64,000 nt of DNA from Druceiella hillmani (taxonomy: Eukaryota; Arthropoda; Insecta; Lepidoptera; Hepialidae): positions 27,074,001 through 27,138,000 of the forward strand of contig JAYKKI010000029.1 of assembly GCA_039881145.1 (NCBI GenBank), written 5' to 3'. Below the pieces are notes generated by a model. That model made no database searches. It worked only from the letters and a program-made list of their open reading frames with translations, and was not told where the DNA came from. The position numbers and the translations under genes are program-made. The first letter of the stretch is position 1. Each line of letters opens with the position of its first letter. Shown in pieces: positions 1 through 13,295 of the stretch.

Positions 1-1400
1 CTTTCATTTTGAAATCATTTAAGCTATCCTCAAATATCTGTTCGTTTTTTTTCAAATTTCTGAAAAATAACGTGCAATAACCAAAATTATGTAATATGAA
101 ATTAATGCTCATAACATCGTTTAAATAATTTTTTTTCATAATTTTCCTTGATAATTTTTTCAACCATAGTTCTTGTTATCTTTTATATTACAAAATATGA
201 CTAATTAAGGTGACCATTGCAACAGGGTCTCAAATATGGAGGAAATATGAAAAATATTAAGACGCCATATTCAAAGAAATTCGTTTAATTTAATTGTAAG
301 ATAAAGTGATTTTAGATAATATTTACTTTATTCATGTCTTTTTTTTCTGGGTCGAATGGGAATTTATTTCGGTTCATCAAAAGCTACTGCAGATTATCCA
401 CATCATCATTTATAGTTCTAAAAAGAATTTCTTAGTCGTCTACTTCCTCGTTATCATCTTCCATCTAAACGATATTACCATATAGGCACTCATGCATTTT
501 ATTATAGCCTTTTTGCAACCACATTTTCCTAAACATAGCCAATGGTATTCTTATAAAATTCTTTGTAGCGGCAACGCAGAATTCTTTGAAACCGTGTTCA
601 CAAATAAAACATTTGTTTTTCCATAGGATAAGTTGCTGGGTCAAAAACATTTCCGAAAAATAATATCGAAAATTATTTTTGAACCTTTTGCTGAAAATAT
701 TATCGTTTTAATTACTATTCTTTGTTTACTGTTGCTAAATCGTAGTCGTGTATGTTACACCGGGAATGCAATGATATTTTGGAATCGTATCTCTAATATT
801 ATTTTTTTTTCCGTCACATACGATAGAAAAAACATCAACCTAACTAAGGTTGATGTTTTTTCTATCGTATAATATTTAACAGGAACCTAAGATATTTAGA
901 GTAAGAATACTTGACTCCGATATATGCATTCCAACGTACGCCGAATATTTATCCAAAAGTACGCAGTAAAAGTTATAATTTTTCTTTGTAAATAGTTCGT
1001 TACAGCGCATACAAGCAAGTATTAATCTATTGTTTATTCCGACCGCTCTGTCGTCTCGCTATCGGCTTGCAGTCATTGCTAAACTTAGGGGCTGTTTACA
1101 CGTGAATTTTAAAACTTTTGCAGTTGTGAACTATGGCAAGTTAGCTTCTGCTATATACCTACATTCAATATAATTAATTTTTTATTTATACGAAACCTTA
1201 ATTTAACATATTTTTAGATATAGTGATAAATAATTAAAATTCATATTATTTTATCAAAAATTCACAATAATTGTTTAGATTATTCATTAACAAGTTCATT
1301 CATGTATAAATTATAACCAACTGTAACTAACTTTTTTTTCGTTGATATATAAGCATTGGAGTGCGGTTTAACGGTAAAATATTTATTTAACGCTTAGAGG
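1..1400. other. AT-rich sequence without a recognised gene
   Basis: Both strands are closed by frequent stops and the two short frames near 465-870 have no recognisable motif. The one structured item is the perfect hairpin at 818-870, listed separately. I see nothing else I can name. Confidence 0.5.
818..870. repeat. Perfect 24-bp inverted repeat with 5-nt loop
   Basis: Positions 818-841 are the exact reverse complement of 847-870, separated by the five bases AACTA. A perfect 24-bp arm is far longer than chance gives in non-repetitive sequence. It could be a template-switch mutation, the relic of a small foldback element, or a short RNA hairpin. No flanking terminal repeat or target duplication was seen. 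Confidence 0.9.
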
Positions 1401-1641
1401 AATTAACATGTCAAGAAGAGTGAATTGTGTATATAATTATATTATTGATAAATTTTTTCAATCAGTACAATTTAGTGATGAATTTTATGAAAAAAAAACT
1501 GAAATTACTGTGGATTAAGGGTCATTATATTTTAAATCGATTTTTAAACGAAAAAAATAATAAGCGGTTAACCGAAAAAAATGTTGTTTGACATTGATTA
1601 TATCCCCATACCTCATTCATGGATTTTAAACAAGTAGCTCT

Positions 1642-2873
1642 ATCAGTGGTCGACCTCACACATTAATTGAGAATAGAAGCAAAAAGTATGAAAAACGAAA
1701 TTTAAACGAAAATGATTGTTTCACGCAGCTCACACGGATCTGCAAGTAGCAGGAAGGTACAATACTGCACAAATCGTGAAGCAAGTGTCGAACTAATCAC
1801 CCAAAAGGGCCACTTAAATAAATAAAACGACATTCGGCCCTAGAAAATATTTCCATCGAAATGGACTATGATGAGGCCTTAGCTTTTTTTGTAGATAAAA
1901 AATTTTCAAAGGACCAGTATATATTACTGCATTATATAAGTAAAGCATACAAAGCTGTAATTTTTCCAAATTATCACATGCTTTTGAGTGCAAAAAACAG
2001 TGTTATCCATACGCAATTGACAATATAGAATTTTCCGCGGAAGTTAGACTGCTGTCATTGGTCGATCCCATAATCAAACGACTGATCATGGTTATAGCAC
2101 GAAATATTGAAAGAAGCGAATATATGTGTAAACACACTTTCGACTCTTCATTTAGTTCTCAAATGATTGTGATGGAGTATCGGGTCAAAGTCACTACAAG
2201 CACTAGAAAAACGACTATGATGATTCATAAGTTTTTGTAGTTCACTAGTGCCTTTAAAAATAACAACAATTTCTGTAGTTGGTAGTAGTGAAAATCAAGA
2301 GCAAAAATTATATTATAGCATAATTCTCGGCTTTCACCAACAAAATATTGCCGGTCAATAAAAGTGCTTTTAAAGAGAGAGACACAAAAATTGATTAGAA
2401 AAAAATAGAAACTTTAAAATTCCAAATATAAAAATTATCTCCCACAATTTTAGAAAATATCAATAAGACAGAATTTTATTCTAACCATGATTAACGGAAT
2501 AGTTTTTAGCATTTTATCAAATATAACATCACAGAGTTCGGAACAACACCAATAGAAATGAACAAACAGTTTAAGCCTTGTTCGTGAAAAAGTCTGCAAG
2601 GAAATGTATTTTACATATGTCATACAGGTTAGAGATCAAGTCGTGGCAAATAAAAAAAACTATTAATATATGTATGGCTTCTTAGATTAGTTGTCCATAA
2701 TACACGAAACCATACTACGAATTGGTATATTGTCTGAACAGGCCCAAGAGGCTCGAAATAAATACTACAAAAATTATAGGGAATACCACATAACAAAATT
2801 TAGAAGAAGAAAGAACAAAAAACGTATTGCACCTATTACTGATTTCTTCAGATCCTCTCATAAGTATTCTTTG
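1642..2873 (+). pseudogene. Decayed DNA transposase, Transib/RAG1-like motifs
   Basis: One plus-strand reading path, broken by stops and frameshifts, carries blocks that I recognise from a widespread unnamed transposase family. They are: GRPHTLIENRSKKYEKR near 1650; DYDEALAFFVDKKFSKDQY followed by FPNYHMLLSAK at about 1863-2000; EVRLLSLVDPIIKRL then FDSSFSS at about 2040-2160, corresponding to the usual DGSS aspartate block; FTNKILPVNKSAFKERD at about 2325-2385; and ILSEQAQEARNKYYKNYRE at about 2728-2790. The last block has the same shape as the catalytic-glutamate block of RAG1 and Transib transposases (E, then A-R-N-K, then basic/aromatic residues). That comparison is mine. At least three in-frame stops lie before 1860, and the segments change frame near 2030, 2320 and 2690. 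A short open frame at 1408-1518 may be the old N-terminus. Membership in this transposase family is fairly secure; the Transib label is less so. Confidence 0.6.
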
Positions 2874-3276
2874 TAACAAACGAGAAAAAAAATGTAAGAT
2901 CTTATCACCACAAATAGAAGGGCTTCGACTAAATTTTATAAATGTCAGAAGAAAAATAAGCCGAGACATCAAGATCGTTTAAATAATTTTAGGATAAATG
3001 AAGAGTTAATATACTAAGAAATGTACAAAAATCATTAGTTAAAAAACAAGCGATAATTTATACTAGTTAGTAATATCTTGATATATAAATTAAAATAGTA
3101 GAGATATTCAAAGCTACAGTTCCAGAATAATACATCCTCTAAGAAATTGAATTCATGAAAAAAAAATGTATTTACAAAAAAGTACAAAATCATATTAGAA
3201 CATTAAATTTCGAAGTTATTTTTCTGTATATGAATTGTGTCCAAATAACAAGTTCACTTAAGGATTACCTTATGTG

Positions 3277-3279
<3 letters not shown>

Positions 3280-3319
<40 letters not shown>
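3280..3319. repeat. (TA)n microsatellite
   Basis: About 40 bp of TA with one interruption. Confidence 0.95.
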
Positions 3320-3599
3320 GAAAAAAAATTATTTCGTCCAGAGATTTAAAATAAAGCCTATGGTCAATAACACAAGAAGCATGAAACTTGAATTTCATAG
3401 AAGTTTTTGCGCCGAACCTGGTACGCTCGTTATGAATGCTTATACTACTGAGCTTCAAACACAGTAAGTTAATATAATATGCAAATATGTATTTTGCCCA
3501 AACCTTCCCCCGAGCAACCCCTTCTATGCTCGATCCATTGTACCGAGAGTAACTCTTTGTCGATGCTCGCATTACGACATTTGAATTTCAGTTATTTCC

Positions 3600-4130
3600 C
3601 TTGCGATATAGCTGGCGCCTTTATCGCCGCACCTCTTCAGTAATAACGAATGTATGCGATTCGACGGCTTTTATATAATACGATATGCCCCAGGATCTAA
3701 GTGGCTTATCAATACTTATTATGGCAAATAACTTGTTATGATACAAAGCTCGAGCAAGTTAACTAGATTTAAACGACAGAGCTTTAACGATAATGGTATC
3801 GCCTCACCGCACGTAGGAAATTAAGGCTAAACTTCAAAACAAAATGGCGACATTAACGAACTACAAGGAGGCTAATGACTGTGAAAGTATAACGGCTTCC
3901 GGGATGGTGTAAAATTATGAGCGACGGAAGCTGTATCTTAGGAAATATCTGCATTAGACCGAATCTTGCGAAGTTCACTTGGCTTGTGATGTGAAGTTTT
4001 ATAATTAATGAGCTTTGTTAGTTTATTGCACAGGAGCTATTGCGGTATGTTTCACATCGGTTCCTCAGCTGGTTCGCCAAACTTTGCACATTTAAAATTG
4101 AAGCCACTTTGTTTCAAATAACATGGTTAC
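3600..4130. other. GC-richer island without ORF, possible conserved non-coding DNA
   Basis: This stretch is visibly less AT-rich than its surroundings, contains no simple repeat and resembles no transposon I know. No frame stays open for long. Such islands between decayed transposons are candidates for conserved regulatory DNA, but the sequence alone does not show a function. Confidence 0.25.
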
Positions 4131-4791
4131 ACCTTCAGGTGATATATTATTTTCGAACATGAAATAAAATACTGGCTTAAAAAATAATCAAAACATTCTT
4201 ATATGACATATAAGTTTTAGTTTTGTACTGATACAATTAAGGTAGATTTAAATTATTAAATTCCTAAAGAAGAATTGAAAATAATAAAGGAATAGAATCA
4301 CATTAGTACGTCTAAAATAGAAAACGAATCCAATAGGTCCTTGCATTCTTCTATTGTAGTACACATCACAGTATCATTAAAGAAATTTTATTATAAATAT
4401 GTAACGTGCTTCCTTGTGACTTATGAACGTATAAGCGATAACGTTTTGCAATGTAATGTAAACGTATTTGTATATTTCTACATATCAATATTATTTTATT
4501 AGTTCTATTTTGCCTTATTTTTCCAGTTCCATTTAGCGCTATATTTTCAAACTATTAAAAGAAATCACCAGATTCTGCAATTTACTTATTGGGATAGATA
4601 TTAAGCGTAATTTCAAAGTTTAAAATATCATAAACGTGGCAAAAAAAATGGTAATGGGACATCAAGTTTATTTCGTAAAAACTATTTAGAGATATAAATG
4701 TGTGAAAAATTTGTGTATCACAGTGAGGATATTAACTTTTATTTAAAATTTTACTGCATGTTTATTGAGATCTCCATACCAAGCGTCTATA

Positions 4792-4960
<169 letters not shown>

Positions 4961-4964
<4 letters not shown>

Positions 4965-5914
4965 GTGAAAGAAAAAAAAATTGCAATTTGCATAACGGTT
5001 GCCTTTGTGAATTATGGTAAATTGAATTAAACATTTTTAAAAAATTTTAGGACTTCTTTTTTTTACAAGAGATTTTTAATTTAATTTATAACATTTCCCT
5101 GTTTATATTTTATTTAATAAAAACGTACATTACATCGTAAGTCATCCCTGGTCTGAGTGAAGCTCTTCCCGATGAACAAATTTCGCAAAATTATGCTTGA
5201 AAAATTACATGAAAATTTTCCGTATCGAGCCGCATAAGAGTTTTGATGGAAATTGAAAATGAATTTATTGCACGGCTTTCGCGTTGAAAATTAGTTTGCT
5301 AACTTTAATGTTTTCAACGAAAAAGTTTCATCCGTTATGCAAAAAAAATATTAATTCTTACGTCTTTAAGCTATCACATTTATAAAGATACGGAAGTTAA
5401 GAGTAAATTTATGGCGGGGCGTCGTATTGAAGCGTAATAAATATTTATTAATGGACGCTAAAAGCATTAGCGTCCGTTAAACATAATTTAAAATGTAAAC
5501 ATCGTCAATCAATGTATGATAGTAGGATATGAGAAAGGAAATATGCCAGTGTGAACACTTTCATACCCAAATCTAATTACCAGTAAAATTAATGCATATG
5601 GAAATTAACTTTGTTAAAATTGTAATCAAAATAATGACAAAATATTCAGATAAAATGAGTTACATATAAGTATTATCAGTATTATATTTCTTAATAACTA
5701 TTTTTGCGTGGAAGGTGTAAAAATAATTACTAATTGCTTTAGCTTATTGTGTGCTATTGTTTTTTTCACTTAAATATTTAGTTATTTTGTGTTAGTTACT
5801 TAAATATATTAACTTCATTGTATTTAGCCATTTAATTTTACTGCAAAACGAATACATTAATATCTAAATACTACAAGACAAAAAAATATGACCATATCAG
5901 CGGTTCTTATAGAT
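4961..5914 (+). repeat. Large inverted repeat segment B (left copy)
   Basis: This 954-bp arm matches 7028-7980 in reverse complement with only scattered differences, for example GATGAACAAA against TTTGTTCATCG and one base in AATTAGTTTGC. By eye the identity is in the high nineties per cent. It has no convincing coding frame and no resemblance to a known transposon. The high identity implies a recent event or gene conversion between the arms. Confidence 0.9.
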
Positions 5915-6189
5915 ACCTCTCTGTACTTGCACGTTTTTTAGAATATCTTTAAATATGCAATTTATAATCATCAAAATAATGTTTGTATTCTTTCTTAAAA
6001 GTTCCTTCAAGGAATATGATGTCCCAAATAACATAAGAAATGAAAAAAAATCAGTACTTTATTTACACCTCCTCCACTTTAAAGTATATCTGTTAATAAA
6101 AAGTATTGCAAGATATATATACTTCTCATTAGCAGATATAGTGCTAAATATATCTGTTAATCAGAAGTATTGTTAGGTCAAATTTTTAA

Positions 6190-6302
6190 GTTTCTACGTC
6201 GCGTTGTTTCTGAGAAAATGGGCTATGATAGGCGGACATACAGACACGTGAAAGGATCTTATAAAAGTTCGGTTTTTGTCCTTTGAGGCACAGAACCCTA
6301 AA
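6190..6302 (+). mobile_element. RTE-type LINE 3' tail
   Basis: The order of blocks (TTTCTGAGAAAATGGGC, GGCGGACATACAGACA, then AAAAGTTCGGTTTTTGTCCT and GAGGCACAGAACCCTAAA) is that of the conserved 3' ends of insect RTE-type retroposons, which finish in a GGTACGGAACCCTAAA-like tail. It is a short truncated insertion between the arms of the large inverted repeat. Confidence 0.6.
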
Positions 6303-6326
6303 CATGTTACCCTAAAATATCTTCCT

Positions 6327-6386
6327 TTTTTAAAATCAGCTAAAAAATTAAACTAACGACCTACACACTGTTTTAAATGTTTACGT

Positions 6387-6474
<88 letters not shown>
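6327..6474 (-). repeat. Inverted repeat segment A (right copy) with (CA)n(TA)n
   Basis: Reverse complement of 4808-4964, including the microsatellite. It lies before the right copy of segment B, whereas a simple inverted repeat would place it after. The pair has therefore been rearranged. Confidence 0.85.
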
Positions 6475-6478
<4 letters not shown>

Positions 6479-7027
6479 CAGAGCATGTTAAATACAGAAT
6501 TTATATAAATATCAAATACAGAAATTCTTCCCTTGCTTGTTTCCGAAATAATAACCAAAAATCGACAAAAAAATGGGCTTGGTAAAAATTTACTAATAAT
6601 AGATAGCGATTATATTGGATCTAATAATTTGTGAAATGTGCACAACGTTTTTGCACCTGTGAAAGATATAGTAGTCAATATATTTATGTCGTGAAAAATT
6701 AATATTTGTAATTAGTTAATTATCACCATTATGTTGTGTGTAAATGTTTATCTTAATGTGTAGGGAATGCTGGAAGTGCGAGTTATACTCATGGTTGACA
6801 GGTTTTTTCTAATGTGAGGTGTGTGGATTTGTTATGCATAATTTCCTAGTAATTTCCCTATATCTTTCCTACCACGTTCATACTCACTGAAATGAAGTGA
6901 TATGCTTGTACATTAAAAAAAACCTTAGATATTCACCATGAAAGAACGGGCATTTTATTCAGTAACACTTTCAGAGAAGAAGTTGGCCTCTTAATACTTA
7001 TTTAATTATTTATTTTAATTTATCTTC

Positions 7028-7980
7028 ATCTATAAGAACCGCTGATATGGTCATATTTTTTTGTCTTGTAATATTTAGATATTAATGTATTCGTTTTGCA
7101 GTAAAATTAAATGGCTAAATACAATGAAGTTAATATATTTAAGTAACTAACACAAAATAACTAAATATTTAAGTGGAAAAAACAATAGCACACAATAAGC
7201 TAAAGCAATTAGTAATTATTTTTACACCTTCCACGCAAAAATAGTTATTAAGAAATATAATACTGATAATACTTATATGTAACTCATTTTATCTGAATAT
7301 TTTGTCATTATTTTGATTACCATTTTAACAAAGTCAATTTCCATATGCATTAATTTTACTGGTAATTAGATTTGGGTATGAAAGTATTCACACTGGCATA
7401 TTTCCTTTCTCATATCCTACTATCATACATTGATTGACGATGTTTACATTTGAAATTATGTTTAACGGACGCTAATGCTTTTAGCGTCCATTAATAAATA
7501 TTTATTACGCTTCAATACGACGCCCCGCCATAAATTTACTCTTAACTTCCGTATCTTTATAAATGTGATAGCTTAAAGACGTAAGAATTAATATTTTTTT
7601 TGCATAACGGATGAAACTTTTTCGTTGAAAACATTAAAGTTAGCAAATTAATTTTCAACGCGAAAGCCGTGCAATAAATTCATTTTCAATTTCCATCAAA
7701 ACTCTTATGCGGCTCGATACGGAAAATTTTCATGTAATTTTTCAAGCATAATTTTGCGAAATTTGTTCATCGAGAAGAGCTTCACTCAGACCAGGGATGA
7801 CTTACGATGTAATGTACGTTTTCATTAAATAAAATATAAACAGGGAAATGTTATAAATTAAATTAAAAATCTCTTATAAAAAAAAGAAGACCTAAAATTT
7901 TTTGAAAATGTTTAATTCAATTTACCATAATTCACAAAGGCAACCGTTATGCAAATTGCAATTTTTTTTCTTTCGCTTTT
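7028..7980 (-). repeat. Large inverted repeat segment B (right copy)
   Basis: Reverse complement of 4961-5914. The outer end stops at TTTCGCTTTT near 7980 and the inner end at ATCTATAAGAACC near 7028. Between 6475 and 7027 lies about 550 bp that is absent from the left side. Confidence 0.9.
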
Positions 7981-8299
7981 TATAATTAGGTATATATGGT
8001 AAAAAGTAACCAATACATTATATAAACCATAGCTCCCGACTGCGTCACTCTGCATGAGATTTTCTCAGAAATATTACTCAACGAATATTGTTCCGGTTTT
8101 CATTACTGGACAGATCGATTCAGTAGTAATATTTAAATGTATTAAAATTGTAGTTTATGAATATTTCAAGAAAACTACCCAACGTGTGACGTTGCATGCT
8201 GAAAAGTTGTGCACGTCATACGAAGAAATAATTCGTATGGCAACATTGTTTATCTTAGAAATTCTACATGAATATCCGTAACAGCATATGTGTATGTTC

Positions 8300-9550
8300 T
8301 AAATAAAATCTGTAATAAAAGTTTACCGTTTAAAAGACCTAATTTTTTATATTGTAGTTTTCTAACTTAATTTAAAGTTAGTTTTCTTAGTTTAAAAGTC
8401 ATGTTTCTAAGTAAACAAAACGATATGGGCATTCACACGCGGACACGGGAAGTGTCAGTGCGTAACAAATTTTTACCTATTTGTAAAATGACGATGTGGG
8501 TTGTTGGTTATAAATAAAAAAAGAAAAAAGCTTATTTCCATATCCATTAAATTGGGCGACTATATTTCGGAAAGTGCGTTTGCGTAATTTTTTCACGAAT
8601 TTACGAAATGTCAAAAAACATGTAGCAATTGAACCGATAGCCCATCGTACAATTTACAAAGCGTTATTACAGTAACCTATGATTATGAAGTAAATATTTG
8701 CCAGATTTAAAAAAATAGGTTAAATTTCAATCACAAACCCATCTTTTCTTTCCCATTAAATTTAAAGAGGGTAATGCCCTCTTTAAATTTAAAAAATCGC
8801 CATATTTTAGCGGTTTCAGCAAAACAAAAGTGCAAATTTTCTACCTAATCAATTGTATAAATCACTTCTTTAAGCTTAAGAACTACTTTCTAGTCCTACT
8901 TTTAAATGTAACTTTACTTTGGTTTTACCAATATGTATAGATCCTGGTATTATGATGCATGAAAAAAGATGCAGTAAAAAATACTTAAGACTTTATTTCC
9001 AATTGTTAATTAATGAAATATTAAATGTGACTATATCGTATTTCGCAAAATTCGTCACTTATAAGGTAATGTAACGGACATTTAAAAAAATTGCTTAATG
9101 TGGTACACCAGAAGGAGCATAAGAAAAAAGAAAATTAAATTAATTTATTTTAAAGTGAGTAAATAAGTCTATCGAGCTTGTAACACTAAAATAAAACTTC
9201 TATAACACATAACCCAGCGGTATTAAAGTTGCATCTGCATTGTATCACATCGTCATTTGACTGGGATGAACTATCTTATTTCCATGCTCTCCAGACACTG
9301 TTCCAATTTTTCCAATCAATTCAATTCTTCTTCATTAGTTAAATAATTATTTATATAGTAAAAGATTTATTATTATTCAGTTATGTAAAAATGAATGGCG
9401 GTCAATACTGTACTAATAAACCTAAAAAATTTCGGATAGAATGAGAAAAGAAATGGATCATAAAATAATTTAATAAATTGTTTCATAACACAAATTATTG
9501 TGTAATTTTTTCTCTTATTCAAACAATAGGAACGAATGACCCAACTTGAC
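8300..9550. other. AT-rich sequence without a recognised gene
   Basis: No open frame with recognisable motifs. It contains the hairpin at 8756-8792. The remainder is unassigned. Confidence 0.5.
8756..8792. repeat. Perfect 16-bp inverted repeat with 5-nt loop
   Basis: 8756-8771 (TTAAATTTAAAGAGGG) is exactly complementary to 8777-8792, with loop TAATG. Confidence 0.85.
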
Positions 9551-9558
9551 ACGTACAC

Positions 9559-9599
<41 letters not shown>

Positions 9600-9609
9600 T
9601 ATATATATT
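9559..9609. repeat. (TA)n microsatellite
   Basis: About 50 bp of TA following ACGTACACG. Confidence 0.95.
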
Positions 9610-10561
9610 GCGCAATTAATAATCATGTGTAATACAGAAAAACATAATGTTTTTCAATATTGATGAATTGTCATTTATCTGTTACAAAGAAATTAAAAAA
9701 CAGAGTGTAGGTTTCGTTCTTAATTAACTCAACATACTTCACTTAAACATGACAATGGTAAAAATTATTAAATTATGGAAACAAAGTAAAAAGTTGTGCG
9801 CTTAATTCGATACATTTTGCTACCTTTTATCATTTATTCATTTATTAAGTACGCCGTTGCGCGATGTTTCGTGACCTATATATTTGTTTTTGAAAATTAG
9901 TTTGTGCACGCATACACAATAATTTAAATTACAATTATTTTATTTTAGAATGTATTTCTAGACTTATCTAAATTTCATCGTGAGGGCTTCGCTAGTATTA
10001 GTTTCACCAGTATTATAATTGTATACGACATATTTTAAAATCATGTCCAAATATTCGCTAGCACTAATAATGACATATTCAAAAATTTGACTCATTTGAG
10101 TACGTATTACAAATATTTATCAAAACCATAATATACTTTATCTTTGATTATATAGCGTTCGTTACCATGATATACAATGATACGAATCAACTGTCATTTC
10201 GCAAACCATAACTATTTATTCAAACAGATTCGAACTTTCTGGTTGGTCGTAGATATTTGTGAGTGTTGCCAAATTAAAAAATAATAAAAAACATCACATT
10301 TATTTTGAAATCGTAATTAAAAATAAACTTATATTATAATTAAAAAGCAAATAATGATTATTCTGAATGACAAATGAAAAAGTATCGTATTAATGGTTTT
10401 TCTGATAAGTTTAATTTTAAAATCGATGACAGTATTTTCATAATCTTAGATACTTGGACGAATTATGGATTTTAAAGATTTTTAAATGGAAACAATTTTA
10501 TTTACAATTTGTAAACCACCTTGACTTCGAATGCAAATTGGGTTTGAAATTGTGTTACATT

Positions 10562-10597
10562 TTATCCTTTTTCTTTTAAAAAAGAAAAGGATAAAAC
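10562..10597. repeat. Near-perfect short hairpin
   Basis: TTTATCCTTTTTCTTT pairs with AAAGAAAAGGATAAA with one missing base and a short T/A loop. Low complexity makes chance more likely here than for the other hairpins. Confidence 0.5.
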
Positions 10598-11049
10598 CTT
10601 CTAAAAAAAAGGTAAAAGGTAAAATCTTCTTTCGTAAAACTATACAAATGAAAAGTGATAGTGAGAAATGAAAAATTCACCATCAATTGCTAGGACAGGT
10701 GTATTGCAATCTACCCAATATGTACTATTACGGGTTGAAGTGGCGATATTTAGTGATGATTTATACTCTATGTACACTTTTTCGGGTGCATAGAGGGACA
10801 ATTGACTTTGAAGAGCGCTGTCACTCAGTATTTTCGTAAAGTGTCACTTGATTAAATCATACTATTAATTACTTATTTGTGATGATCAAGTAACTGATCT
10901 GGAAAAAAATTTTCACCAAGTATTTTTTTGGATATCTACAGACTTTAGAGATTGATGTTTTAATCTATTCTCTGGTTGTTCACCATGTTCCATTATCAAG
11001 GGTGAAGGAGTAGAACGGACTTGATATATTTTTGGACCTATCATCCCCA

Positions 11050-11466
11050 TCTGCTCGCATTTACGATTGGGATGAATAATTAATCAGTTGCGATAGATCC
11101 CGAGCTATCCCAGTGGTTCTGATAGATTAACAACGAGGCTCTGGCGACCGAGTAATTGCGGTATTGTCACACCATCCCTCCAGGTAAACAGGGGAAATAG
11201 GCGTCAACAACGAGCGTGGAGTTTAAATAGTACCTAAAATGATAAGTGCAGAAGGCAAACGAAAACCACTGCGATACACTTTCCAAAAAGTTAACATAGA
11301 AGTACCTTCAAATCGATCGTGGTCACCAGCAACCCGCTTAGCAAGTGGCGCTACGTTCAGTTCACACGGTGGAGAATAACCTATCGGTCAAGGAGGCCAA
11401 AGAGTTTAGGCCCTGCATGGAAATTCTGCTACTGAAATCTCCTACAAGTTGCGACAAGTCTAAATT
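11050..11466 (+). mobile_element. Probable RTE-like LINE 5' region
   Basis: This GC-richer block directly precedes the endonuclease start at 11467 and contains a short frame (ISAEGKRKPLRYTF near 11240). I place it with the LINE because of its position and composition. Stops interrupt it, and I cannot define where the element begins. Confidence 0.4.
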
Positions 11467-11610
11467 ATAGGAACGTGGAATGTGCGCATTCTATTCAAAC
11501 GTTTTCCACTTACCATATTGGAAAGAGATATTACCAGATGAAGTTTAAATATCTGCAGTGTCAGTGGAGCACATTGGAAAAACGGCGGACATTTCCTCCT
11601 TAATATCTTA
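11467..11610 (+). pseudogene. RTE-like LINE endonuclease N-terminus, truncated
   Basis: The frame reads IGTWNVRILFKRF, then LERDITR, a stop, and SLNICSVSGAHWKNGGHF. This follows the start of the apurinic-like endonuclease of RTE and related LINEs (GTWNVRTL, a middle helix, then 'DI..ISE.RW...G'). The usual catalytic Glu of the E-x-R/H-W block is replaced (SGAHW). No reverse transcriptase follows, because a Helitron remnant on the other strand begins about 0.8 kb downstream. Identification rests on the spaced WNVR and HW blocks and is fairly firm for the superfamily. Confidence 0.6.
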
Positions 11611-12434
11611 GGAAGTTGGAGCTGACTCAGACAAACATGAATCCAGAGACCTATACCACAAAATTCGCTTCATTATCTAAAATATCTTTATGAAGTACTT
11701 TTAATGACAAAGTCAAGATCTGTGCAATTGCAAATAGTATAAGCGACCAATCAACAGTGCTGGACTAAATATTAAAAATCTGGGAATGTTACTATCTTCG
11801 TATGTTCCAAGATCTGCTATCAAAAAAAAAATTCTGGCTATAGAACCCTTATCAAACGTGTAAACAACGGAAACCACAAGTCTGTATGCAATTCCCGTCA
11901 AAACCATACGAGCCTTATGACACCGAGACACCTACCTTTTAAACCATTTTTAACAAGGTATAGCAGGTGGGGTAGTGGCTGACAGAATAGGTTTACACGG
12001 TCTCTTTGGTTTTAATAAGAAAGACTAAACAAAGGCACACTGCAACTATTGTCTGTATCTGATATGTCATGCAAGTTAAATCTATGTACATATCTTGAAT
12101 TAGCGATTGAAGAACTACCTGTCTCATAAGGTCACGCCATACCCGTGAACTAATTTTAATTGCCCGCCAGATCATTGAGAAGGCCCGAGAATTCAACACA
12201 CTGGCTTATATTTTTCGAAACACACGAAAACTTCATGTACACCATTTTCTACATCTCTACGAAAAATAAATGGCTTCAGTACGCATTGATGACATGCATC
12301 CGCCAAGATTGCATAATATCACCGTCCCAGTTTATCACACACATATAGCAAAATGATAATTCGGATCACTCTGGAAAATAAAACAGATGTTGTTACGATT
12401 GGTGGTTTCAGGACCGCAAACTTTGCCTCCTTAT

Positions 12435-13262
12435 TTACAATAGAATAATAATTTCCATTAACACTTGCCACTCGATGGAGTACATAAAACATTGCACCTC
12501 ACCATAAATTTCACCCTTCATCAGCAAAGCAACCAATTTTTGTACTTTGATCTTAAACACCCGACCAATCAAATAATTTCGATCTGTCGCCTTCTGACCA
12601 GGCATCAGCTCGTTAATTATTTCTGGCCATGCCGGGTTGCAAGTGAAAGTGATGAAGAGATCGGGGCGTCCATAATTATGGACATATGCAAAAGCGTCTT
12701 GAGTAGATTGGTATCTTGGGCTATTGACGACAGAGGAAGGAAGGATAACCATTTGTCCTACATTATTAGGATTTACTTGACCATCATTTCTAACTGCATC
12801 CTGTAAATGTATGTAGTTTTCCGCTCTCAACGTGCTTTGATTTAAATATATGTATCTTAGCCGCTAGCTTTCTATTTTGACGTACATATCCACTAAAAAC
12901 TGATGTAGAAGTTGCCTGCATCGTAGCAACAAATTGAAATCATTTTCATGCATCATCAAATGATAAGCGTAGAAGTCCATACAGGAAACTTTTTTGTTGG
13001 GGACTGGCTGCCTAGTTTGCGGATTCACGAAAGGAATATGAAAATGCTACCCTTCCTGACCTTTCCAAAAAATAACGGGATACTCCAAGGCATCGTAATC
13101 TATGCGTATCCGTCGCGCGCACTCAGCACTGTATATCGGTGGGCAGTACAGTCGGTACCCGCTACAACAGCAGCTAATTCGTTGGTAACGGGTGCATTGT
13201 AGCACCGCTCGTGTTGGCCGCGTGGCACTCGATCTGGGTAGATCAATAAACAACAGAACTCT
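12435..13262 (-). pseudogene. Helitron Rep/helicase N-terminal region, degenerate
   Basis: Reading leftward on the minus strand: YNAPVTNELAAVVAGTDCTA then LSARDGYA near 13220-13100; a frameshift into YDALEYPVIFWKGQEG; a gap; FLVDMYVKIES, one stop, RLRYIYLNQSTLRAENYIHL at about 12865-12800; and finally SPRYQSTQDAFAYVHNYGRP and LFITFTCNPAWPEI at about 12720-12620. The last block is the conserved Rep-domain motif of eukaryotic Helitron proteins. The following HUH block (normally in a GLPHAH context) is missing: the frame reads YSIEWQVLMEIIILL and stops. The copy therefore cannot nick DNA. The reading frame extends upstream of the first ATG at 12830 through a single stop. It carries at least one stop, one frameshift and one deletion. 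No Helitron termini were identified. Confidence 0.85.
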
Positions 13263-13295
13263 CATTAGTCCGAAATTTAGTTTTTATATTGCCTA

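Noticed and set aside
11713..11931. Minus-strand 72-codon frame with GIAYRLVVSVVYTF, loosely like the 'AYRTVS..a' block of R1-type LINEs
   Set aside because: Only one weak block, no neighbouring LINE motifs on that strand, and an RTE endonuclease on the opposite strand just upstream.
12465..12806. 113-codon plus-strand frame
   Set aside because: It is the antisense of the Helitron remnant, whose minus-strand reading has clear conserved motifs.
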